Below, piece by piece: positions 36,087 through 43,245 of a stretch of 64,000 bases of DNA. The stretch's first letter is position 1, and every line of letters starts with the position of its first letter. The translations under genes and the position numbers were made by a program. The notes under the pieces are model-generated. The model had not been told where the DNA came from, did not search any database, and saw only the letters and a program-made list of their open reading frames with translations. The DNA is from Pasteurella atlantica (lineage in GTDB: Bacteria; Pseudomonadota; Gammaproteobacteria; Enterobacterales; Pasteurellaceae): positions 124,001 through 188,000 of the forward strand of contig NZ_OY856306.1 of NCBI RefSeq assembly GCF_963693435.1. Direction: 5' to 3'.

Positions 36087-37306
36087 CAGGGCAAGATCAT
36101 TTTAAATTGAACTAAATACTATTTTTACGATCAGATCAGTAACAAATGTAAAAAAGGTTTACTGATATGACAAATAATTTTATTACTCACTTTTCAATTA
36201 TCAAAGATCCTAGAATTGAACGATGTAAAAAGCATGCACTTATAGATATTTTATTTCTATCTATCTGTGCAGTCCTATCTGGTGCAGAAGGTTGGGAAGA
36301 TATAGAAGACTTCGGTCACGTAAAACTAGACTGGTTGAGACGTTATTTACCTTTTCATAATGGAATTCCTAAACATGATACTATAGCAAGGGTAATGAGT
36401 CGCTTAGAACCTGAAGCTATTCAAACTTGTTTTATCAATTGGGTTAAAGAACTCATAACAGAAGTAGATGGAGAAATTATTGCCATTGATGGAAAAAGTG
36501 CAAGAGGCAGTTTTTCTACAAAAAATAGAAAAGATAGTCTACATATGGTTAGTGCTTGGAGTTGTGAAAATGGCTTAGTGTTAGGACAACAAAAAGTAGA
36601 GGGTAAATCAAATGAAATTACAGCAATCCCTAAACTATTAGATTTACTTGATGTAAAAGGAGCCACTATTACACTTGATGCAATGGGATGTCAGCATGCT
36701 ATTATCAATAAGATTCATTCTAAAGGTGCGGATTATGTGGTGTCATTAAAAGGTAATCAAGGACAGTTAAATAAAGAAGTTAAGGCTTGGTTTCACAAAT
36801 GTCATAGAGAACAGTTTGCAAATGTTGGTCATTCTATTTATGAGCATATTACTAGTGGTCATGGACGAATAGAAGAGCGAAGATGTATTCAATTAGAAAT
36901 TGATAAAAATTGGCTTACAGAACATAAAAAATGGGCGAATATCCAAACCGTAATTTGTATAGAAGCTAAATGCCATATTGGTGAAAAAGTGACAATAGAA
37001 AACCGTTATTATATAAGTTCTCTTAGCCTTAATGCAGAAAGATTAAATAGTATTATTCGTAATCATTGGGCGATAGAAAATAGCTTACACTGGACTTTAG
37101 ATATGACTTTCCATGAAGATAATTCAAGGATTAGGCGAGGGAATGCAGCTGAGGTAATGAATGCTTTTAGAAAACTAGCATTAAATATTGTTAAAACTGA
37201 TACAACTCGTAAAGCAAGTATGAAACGTAAGCTAAAAATGGCTGCATTGGATGATAATTTTAGAGCTCAATTACTTCTAAATATAAATTAAAATGCTCTT
37301 GCCCTG
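36087..37306 (+). mobile_element. Intact ISAs1-family insertion sequence, copy 2
   Basis: Same 1220-base length, ends and encoded protein as copy 1 at 10702-11921. It sits inside the IS256-family transposase gene and is flanked by the perfect 10-base duplication GCTATTTACC (36077-36086 and 37307-37316). Confidence 0.96.
36167..37291 (+). CDS. ISAs1-family DDE transposase, copy 2
   Basis: The 374-residue product is identical in every residue to the transposase at 10782-11906, so neither copy has had time to diverge. The intact ends and frame suggest it can still move. Confidence 0.95.
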   Translation: MTNNFITHFSIIKDPRIERCKKHALIDILFLSICAVLSGAEGWEDIEDFGHVKLDWLRRYLPFHNGIPKHDTIARVMSRLEPEAIQTCFINWVKELITEVDGEIIAIDGKSARGSFSTKNRKDSLHMVSAWSCENGLVLGQQKVEGKSNEITAIPKLLDLLDVKGATITLDAMGCQHAIINKIHSKGADYVVSLKGNQGQLNKEVKAWFHKCHREQFANVGHSIYEHITSGHGRIEERRCIQLEIDKNWLTEHKKWANIQTVICIEAKCHIGEKVTIENRYYISSLSLNAERLNSIIRNHWAIENSLHWTLDMTFHEDNSRIRRGNAAEVMNAFRKLALNIVKTDTTRKASMKRKLKMAALDDNFRAQLLLNIN

Positions 37307-38051
37307 GCTATTTACCTTGCCTTAGGCATTAATATGCAAGGACAAAAGGAGCTTTTAGGCTTGTGGATGTCTGAAAATGAAGGGGCTAAATTTTGGTTAG
37401 GCGTACTGACTGAATTACAAAATAGAGGTGTAAAAGACATCCTTATTGCTTGTGTAGATGGTTTAACGGGCTTTCCTGATGCGATTAATGCCGTTTATCC
37501 AAAAACCAAAATCCAGCTTTGTATTGTCCATATGGTGCGTAATTCAATGAAATATGTACCTTATAAGGATTATAAAGCGGTAGCTCGAGATTTAAAGAAA
37601 ATTTATCAATCCGCAACGGAAGATGAAGCCTTACAGGAACTAGAGAATTTTGCGAATACTTATGATGATAAATATCCGCAAATATCACGGTCTTGGTATA
37701 AACACTGGGATAAGCTGAATACCTTGTTTAACTACCCTGAGGATATAAGAAAAGCCATTTATACGACTAATGCTATTGAGTCTGTAAATAGTGTTATTCG
37801 CAAAGTCATCAATAAGAGAAAATTATTCCCAACGGATGACTCTGCGAAAAAAGTCGTTTATCTGGCTATTCAAAATGCCTCTAAAAAATGGACAATGCCA
37901 ATTAGAGACTGGAAATTAGCACTCAATAAGTTTATGATTGAGTTTGATGATCGCTTAGCTGATTATCTTTAACTAAAAAGTGCAGTTACACAGTTTAAGA
38001 GACAGTCTCTGCTAAAAGCACTCACTGAACTTATAAAAATAAGGACGTATA

Positions 38052-40373
38052 ATGAAAAATTTTAATAAACTCATTCCTCAAAGCTTAAATTCTTTAATTG
38101 ATGAAAAGGATTTTTCTAAGGCTATTGCATTTATTTTGAGTGAGCAGCAAGTAGTCAGCAATGATACGAATATCAACCACTACGAACGCAATCAGCGTTT
38201 GGGACATTTATGTTTTCAGCGTGCAGTAATTGCTTTTGCTCAAAATGAACCTGATCAAGCATTTGAATTTGCAAAAAAATCGTATCAATACGATGCATTT
38301 GCTTTTCCTTGTCACCCAGCATTAATTACATTAGCACTAACGATAAGAACAGAAGAGACACAGACCTTTGCAAGTGAAGTTGCTTGGAAATTTCTTACTT
38401 CTTATGAGTTCTTTGAATCAACTGATTTTATTAGTTTTTGGTCAAAAGAAGACCAAGATTATGTTGATAGAAATGGTCTGTTTCCATACGAAGATGCAAA
38501 TGCAATCACTAAGGCACTAGAACAATATCAGGATTTACCTATTGTTAAGCAACGATTGCTTGAAAATGAATTGTTTTTTGCACGCATTAGATTAGATGAT
38601 TTCAATGAAGCACTCAGTTTAATTGATTTTTATGAACAGAAAGGTTTAGAAAAAAAGCGAGCGAATGAACAGCGAACTGCTGTATTATTTAATGCTGAAA
38701 AATATGCTGATGTTCTATCTCTGTGGGACAACTATGACTTAAATAACATAACTAATGACTGGGTGTATTTACGCCTAATGATATCGCGCATTTATCGGGG
38801 AATTGGCTTACCTGAAAAACTTATGCTACCTAATGGATCTCAGGTAAAGGAAGGCTATGATCAATTGACAACTTTTATGACAAACTTAAAAGTTGCGTGT
38901 AACGATGTCAAAGAATGTGAGAAACCTAGCGTGAAGCAAATTCGTGAGCGCGATGAATTAGCACATTTATTATTGTGGTTAGGTGAGTTTGTCGATTCTA
39001 TTTTTCAAAGTGTTGAGCAGGGAAAAATAATCAATGGGTATGCTAATAGTGCTCATTTGTATGCAATGTTTTGTCGCAATTTTTCATCAGTTCACCGCTA
39101 TTTAGATAACGAAGAAAAAGCACTACTTCTGTGTGAAAAAGGTTTTTATTTGTCCCCTTTTATAGAAAATGGCGCAGGTATGATCAACTGTGCGATCAAT
39201 CTTGGAGAATACGTACGTGCTGAAAAAAATATTGATACAGTTCGTCAAACATTGGATGGTTATTTAGATTTTGATTCACTACTTTATTTAGATGTTTGCT
39301 ATTTAATGATACAAGCAACTAAAGGTGTTGTTCCATATTTCGATGCACTTAATGCATTTAATGCTCGTTATGGAGATTTCTTACATGCTATGCGGGTTAA
39401 TGCAATGACAGAATCTGATCTACGCCCATCAGCAGTTGTTGAATGGACATGTACCCACAATGTTTATATTGGTAATCTGGAAAGTGCAGTTAAATTATTA
39501 TACGCAAACAATCCTGAAGATTCAGCAGTACTTGCACACTATTTTGAAGTACAAGCTCTGACGGCAAATAGATCACAAGTGGCTTGGTGCAAAGAATTTA
39601 CCTCTAATTTTAAGCGTATTCTTCGTGACAATAACCACCCTGATTATAAAGCGAATTGTTTCAAGGCGTATGCAGGTTATGGTTATTTAAAACTCAAAGA
39701 AGGTGCTTACGAAAATGATATCGCAAGCTACTATGAAGGATTAACTCAACTTGAAAAAGCCGTTAAGATCAAAACCGTAGCTCCACGTGAACGAGCTGAT
39801 CTTTACGTAAAAATGGGATATACATCCTATATGAAGCTTGAGGATTACGTCCGAGCCGACAAATATTTAAGTGAGGCAATCAATTTACTTGAAGAATATG
39901 GTCTTAAGTCAAATACCTTAGAAGAACTGGGGTTTATTGGTGATCCGCTGTTGTCATACGCTTATCATTTTCGTGGTATGGCTCGGGATAAATTTCCAAA
40001 ACATCGTCCTGAAGATACAGTAATTGCGGATGATTTTGTTAAATTTTGTGCTATTAATGATAGCGAAGATGCATACTTGAGTGCGTATGAAGTAGCCTTT
40101 TTATCAACCCTAGAAAAATCTCGTGTCGATGAGCAATATCAACATGCTTTGCAGTACATTGATGCAGTTGAACAAATACAACCTGATTTTGAAGCTCGTG
40201 GAGATGTTATAAGCACAACAGTGATGAATTTACTTGAGTTTGGTGACAAAGAACGTGCTGAACCATTATTAGAAACTCTAAAACAGGACTTTCCGAAACA
40301 TGAAGATTTACCCAAGATAGAACGCATTTTTAAAAAAATGGGGAAGCGTAAGCGATTTTTGGGAATTTTTTGA
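38052..40373 (+). CDS. Large TPR-like protein of unknown function
   Basis: The 773-residue protein has no signal peptide or membrane segment and is mostly helical. It has many TPR-like helix pairs (AVIAFAQNEPDQAFEFAKKSYQ; YGYLKLKEGAYENDIASYYEGL; VKMGYTSYMKLEDYVRADKYL), suggesting a cytoplasmic scaffold. I do not recognise a named family. AAGGA precedes the ATG at 38052. It begins 34 bases after the right target duplication of the IS256-family element, and its stop touches the following LprI-like gene. Its base composition is less extreme than that of the neighbouring accessory genes. Confidence 0.7.
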   Translation: MKNFNKLIPQSLNSLIDEKDFSKAIAFILSEQQVVSNDTNINHYERNQRLGHLCFQRAVIAFAQNEPDQAFEFAKKSYQYDAFAFPCHPALITLALTIRTEETQTFASEVAWKFLTSYEFFESTDFISFWSKEDQDYVDRNGLFPYEDANAITKALEQYQDLPIVKQRLLENELFFARIRLDDFNEALSLIDFYEQKGLEKKRANEQRTAVLFNAEKYADVLSLWDNYDLNNITNDWVYLRLMISRIYRGIGLPEKLMLPNGSQVKEGYDQLTTFMTNLKVACNDVKECEKPSVKQIRERDELAHLLLWLGEFVDSIFQSVEQGKIINGYANSAHLYAMFCRNFSSVHRYLDNEEKALLLCEKGFYLSPFIENGAGMINCAINLGEYVRAEKNIDTVRQTLDGYLDFDSLLYLDVCYLMIQATKGVVPYFDALNAFNARYGDFLHAMRVNAMTESDLRPSAVVEWTCTHNVYIGNLESAVKLLYANNPEDSAVLAHYFEVQALTANRSQVAWCKEFTSNFKRILRDNNHPDYKANCFKAYAGYGYLKLKEGAYENDIASYYEGLTQLEKAVKIKTVAPRERADLYVKMGYTSYMKLEDYVRADKYLSEAINLLEEYGLKSNTLEELGFIGDPLLSYAYHFRGMARDKFPKHRPEDTVIADDFVKFCAINDSEDAYLSAYEVAFLSTLEKSRVDEQYQHALQYIDAVEQIQPDFEARGDVISTTVMNLLEFGDKERAEPLLETLKQDFPKHEDLPKIERIFKKMGKRKRFLGIF

Positions 40374-40402
40374 GTGCCAAAAAATCAGCTAAAGGAGAAC
40401 TA

Positions 40403-41096
40403 ATTAAAAAATTCGTATTTATCATATTTTGTTTTAGTGGAATTTGTTTTGCACAAACCCAAACTGAAATGAATCAATTAGCTTATGCTGAGTTTCAAAA
40501 ATCAGATAAAAAATTAAATGAAGTGTATCAAGCAATTCTATCAGAATACAAAACCGCTTCGCTTTTTATTGAAAAGTTAAAGAAATCACAACGGCTATGG
40601 GTAAAGTTCAGAGATGCAGAATTAGAGATGAAATATCCTGTTTCTGAAAATGCGAATCCACGAGTGATGTATGTATCCAACATTGAGTGCAACATACTTA
40701 AAAGAATTAACAGATAAAAGAATTGATACTTTAAATCAGTGGTTACAGGGAGTGGAGTTTGGTACTCTTGCTGGTTCTATAAAAGTTGTTGAGAAACTTT
40801 CAACAGAAGAAGCTATGCTGAATAGAATATGGAACTTGAAAGAGGTTCAAGCAAGCAACCAATATATTGTTAATAAATCCAATGGTAAAAGGAAATTGAA
40901 ATTACTGATTTCTAAAAGCCCTAGTGAAATAGAAAATACAGATTATTGTATAAAAGTTGTTGAAGATAATGGTACAAATTATGTGACACATTATAATTTT
41001 GTTATCTATCCAGAAAGTGGGAAAATAATGTACTTGGACGCCATTACAGGTGAAGAGATTGAATTGGCTGATTGGAGAAAAAGCCAAGATCAATAG
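40403..41096 (+). pseudogene. LprI-like (DUF1311) secreted protein gene, frameshifted
   Basis: A signal peptide (xKKFVFIIFCFSGICFA) is followed by a DUF1311/LprI-like domain (YAEFQKSDKKLNEVYQAIL; LKKSQRLWVKFRDAELE). At about 40668-40675 a 4-base duplication (TATG twice) shifts the frame. Removing it restores RVMYPTLSATYLKELTDKR, the normal end of the domain, and continues to 41096 through an extra domain of about 100 residues. The codon at the expected start is ATT (40403) after AGGAGAACTA, so the start may also be lost; TTG at 40370 is an alternative. LprI homologues inhibit lysozyme; this copy is probably inactive. Confidence 0.75.
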
Positions 41097-41189
41097 CGGT
41101 AAGATGATCACAACTTCTTGCAAATATTTTAATAAAATAAAAATTTTTACCTTTATCAATATTGCTTTAAACTTTTAGAAGGAAACAGA

Positions 41190-41489
41190 ATGAGAAGAAA
41201 ATGTGGTGTAATCAGCTTGTTCTTTTTAATAGGAGCTATCACATTCATTTTTTATAAAGATAAAAATAATTTAGAAAATTCTGTATGGAAATATTGTGGT
41301 AATGGAAAGGGAGATATTGCAGATGTACTTGACTTCAGAAAGCAAAACTATTTTATTATAAAAAATAACAGTATTTATGTTAAAGAGACTTTAATTGGTA
41401 TTATTGATAGAATCGAATATTACTACATAGAACGCAGGTTATTTGTTGAGAGTCTCGCAGGAGATATAGGTAGATATTGTGAAAGATAA
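41190..41489 (+). CDS. Small single-pass membrane protein of unknown function, copy B
   Basis: The 99-residue protein differs from copy A (34913) at five positions (H/D, G/D, G/S, M/I, V/I) and keeps the N-terminal hydrophobic segment and all three cysteines. AAGGA precedes the ATG. The pattern suggests recent duplication with both copies under some constraint. Confidence 0.65.
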   Translation: MRRKCGVISLFFLIGAITFIFYKDKNNLENSVWKYCGNGKGDIADVLDFRKQNYFIIKNNSIYVKETLIGIIDRIEYYYIERRLFVESLAGDIGRYCER

Positions 41490-41494
41490 GTTGA

Positions 41495-41584
41495 TTTGTT
41501 GATGAAGGATTGAAATTAAACTTCTTTTTAGAGTCAGGAAGTTATGCGACTGCGTTAGTGAGAGAGTTGGTTTTGACTGATTAA
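41495..41584 (+). pseudogene. Copy of the truD 3' end, reading frame preserved (copy B)
   Basis: These 90 bases match truD 32508-32597 with nine mismatches. Eight are silent and one gives Ile to Val, ending in the same [16 protein letters not shown] and stop. Such a silent pattern means it was part of a working truD until recently, perhaps the original 3' end or an allele from a relative brought in with the island. Confidence 0.88.
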
Positions 41585-41836
41585 ATAAGAAATACATACA
41601 CATACTGAATATTAAAAAGAGAGAAGTTTATAAAAAGATATCAAAATACTTTTTACAATAGGTATGTTATTCATTATTACTGCCTATCACTCTTCTATTA
41701 TATGGAATTACGTTTATGGAAAACAAGCGGTAAGATGTTGATAAAAATTTGCAAATACTTAATCACATCTCACCGCCTCTAACTGATTAAGTTTAAGCTT
41801 GTATCATCACGATCTTTTTTCTATAATCTTACTGTT

Positions 41837-41939
41837 CTCATTGGGGTGCTGGTAAGCGGTTACATTTTAGTGACTTTTTACAAAAGCTGAGAAATACCCA
41901 TAGAACCTGATCTGAGTAATATCAGCGTAGGGATTTGAG
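41837..41939 (+). ncRNA. TPP riboswitch (THI element) upstream of thiB
   Basis: The conserved parts are present in order: GGGGTGCT, then CTGAGAAATACCC, GAACCTGATCTGAGTAATAT and CAGCGTAGGGA. The outer ends CTCA and TGAG can pair as P1. The variable P3 arm contains an uptake signal (AAGCGGTTACATTTT from 41854, ending TTTTTACAAAA). It senses thiamine pyrophosphate and controls the thiamine-binding protein gene downstream. Confidence 0.92.
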
Positions 41940-41969
41940 GCAGTTCAATTTAATTATTCTGTTTTAAAT

Positions 41970-41995
41970 CCTTCTATTTTTATTTTTTAGAAGGA
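41970..41995 (+). promoter_or_regulatory. Hairpin masking the thiB ribosome-binding site
   Basis: CCTTCT (41970-41975) can pair with AGAAGG (41989-41994), which contains the Shine-Dalgarno sequence AAGGA before the ATG at 42002. This is a plausible expression platform, so control would be at translation initiation. Inferred from sequence only. Confidence 0.6.
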
Positions 41996-42001
41996 AATCA
42001 A

Positions 42002-42985
42002 ATGAAACACCATCAACTCGTTATCCTTTCCACACTTGTATTATCCACTACAGTTTTAGCGAATACGCCAACATTAACGGTTTATACCTATGATTCGTTT
42101 ACGGCAGAATGGGGAGTGGCACCAGTATTAACACCCCTTTTTGAAAAAGAGTGTGGTTGTAACCTGAAATTTATGCCATTTCAAGATGGTATTACAATGT
42201 TTAATCGTATCCGTTTAGAGGGTAAGAAAACGAAAGCAGATGTAATGTTAGGATTAGATAACTTTTCGTTACAACAAGCGGAAAAATCAGACTTATTCAC
42301 TAAACATCAATTAAAAATCGCTGATTTAAATTTGCCACAACAATGGACGAATGACACTTTTTATCCTTATGATTTTGGTGAGTTTACGTTTGTGTATAAC
42401 AAACAAAAATTAAAAAAACCACCTAAAAGTTTGGCAGAATTGGTTAATCGTCAAGATATAAAAATCATTTATCAAGATCCTCGCACCAGCACAGTTGGGC
42501 GTGGTTTATTAGTCTGGATGAACAGTGTTTATGGCGATAAAGTAAAAACAGCGTGGCAAAATTTAGCTAACCATACTGTGACTATCGGTAAAGGTTGGTC
42601 TGAAACTTATGGTGCATTTTTAAAAGGTGAATCTGATATGGTATTAAGTTATAGCACTTCGCCGCTCTATCACCATTGGTATGATAAAAATGATAATTAT
42701 GTTGCAGCCAATTTTTCTGAGGGACATTTATCTCAAATTGAAGTAGCCGCTATTTTGAAAAGCAGCAAAAAACAAAAGTTAGCCCGCCAATTTTTGGCTT
42801 TTTTACACAAAAAAGAAGTACAAAAAGTGATTGCGACACATAACATAATGAAACCTGTTATTGTGGATTATATTGATCCTGCTTTTGCGACTATGCCTGT
42901 ATATAAAGCCTTAAATGTATCTTTACCTAATGTAGATACATTAAGAAAATGGCAAGCAGAATGGCAAAGTGCAGTGGCTAATTAA
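42002..42985 (+). CDS. thiB: Thiamine-binding periplasmic protein ThiB
   Basis: ThiB binds thiamine or its phosphates in the periplasm for the ThiPQ transporter. The 327-residue protein has a signal peptide ending about VLANT, then LTVYTYDSFTAEWGVAP, DVMLGLDNFSL, YDFGEFTFVYNK and DPRTSTVGRGLL, all typical of the family. It is complete and under a TPP riboswitch. The permease and ATPase genes thiP and thiQ, which usually follow, are absent; an adhesin gene comes next. They may lie elsewhere. Confidence 0.94.
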   Translation: MKHHQLVILSTLVLSTTVLANTPTLTVYTYDSFTAEWGVAPVLTPLFEKECGCNLKFMPFQDGITMFNRIRLEGKKTKADVMLGLDNFSLQQAEKSDLFTKHQLKIADLNLPQQWTNDTFYPYDFGEFTFVYNKQKLKKPPKSLAELVNRQDIKIIYQDPRTSTVGRGLLVWMNSVYGDKVKTAWQNLANHTVTIGKGWSETYGAFLKGESDMVLSYSTSPLYHHWYDKNDNYVAANFSEGHLSQIEVAAILKSSKKQKLARQFLAFLHKKEVQKVIATHNIMKPVIVDYIDPAFATMPVYKALNVSLPNVDTLRKWQAEWQSAVAN

Positions 42986-43021
42986 TGTAAAACGTATGAT
43001 TGTACAAAATATATAGCAAAT

Positions 43022-43042
43022 AGACAGGGCATACCCTGTCTA
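43022..43042. terminator. Palindrome after thiB, possible terminator
   Basis: AGACAGGG pairs with CCCTGTCT around a four-base CATA loop. No T run follows, so it may end transcripts weakly or be a protein-binding palindrome. The rest of the gap up to 43245 holds a CRP site and the adhesin leader. Confidence 0.5.
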
Positions 43043-43100
43043 TACAATACTTACACATCAATGAATTATATGAAAAATTGATATTATCTTAATTTTAATC

Positions 43101-43116
43101 TGTGATATATATCACA
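43101..43116 (+). promoter_or_regulatory. CRP-binding site upstream of the adhesin gene
   Basis: TGTGA-TATATA-TCACA is a perfect CRP palindrome 130 bases before the adhesin ATG. It suggests catabolite control of the adhesin in addition to phase variation. No clear promoter hexamers at a fixed distance were found. Confidence 0.7.
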
Positions 43117-43245
43117 AAAATCAAAAAATCATCCCTAAAATGTAAAAAAATCATCCTTTTCTATGCCCTCAATCAAATGTATATTTTTTGGCAGGCCAAT
43201 CTTTATCCAAAACTATATAAATCAACTAATATAATGGGGTGTTTT

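Larger units (their letters stand above)
35534..37972 (+). pseudogene. IS256-family (mutator) transposase, split by insertion
   Basis: The 5' part (35534-36086) encodes KRFFEKSLNAELDAHLGY, the RDREGTFEPEIIKKRQ block and the DCIVVKVR region with the first catalytic Asp. The 3' part (from 37317) continues with LALGINMQGQKELLGLW, then ACVDGLTGFPDAI with the second Asp, and the later catalytic region TTNAIESVNSVIRK. Removing the inserted element and one target copy joins both parts in frame (NKAIYLALGI) into a 402-residue transposase. The insertion therefore inactivated an otherwise intact gene. Confidence 0.93.
35471..38009 (+). mobile_element. IS256-family element, interrupted by ISAs1-family element
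   Basis: Ends GAGACT...AGTCTC carry imperfect inverted repeats that share AACTGTGTA near both tips. The 8-base target duplication TGCTAAAA flanks it (35463-35470 and 38010-38017). Without the inserted ISAs1 element and its 10-base duplication the element is about 1309 bases, normal for this family. Its only gene, the transposase, is split. Confidence 0.92.
41094..41636 (+). repeat. Duplicated cassette, copy B
   Basis: Second copy of the block at 34817-35413, starting at TAGCGGTAAGATGATCACAA directly at the end of the LprI-like gene and running through the 99-codon gene and an intact-looking truD tail. It lacks the roughly 50-base extra stretch of copy A. Confidence 0.85.

Noticed and set aside
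32598-41584. Prophage or conjugative element behind truD
   Set aside because: No integrase, structural, replication or transfer genes are visible, only accessory genes and insertion sequences.
43102-43245. N-terminal extension of the adhesin from 43102
   Set aside because: It has no signal-peptide character and would run through the CRP site region; the ATG at 43246 with GGGG upstream fits better.
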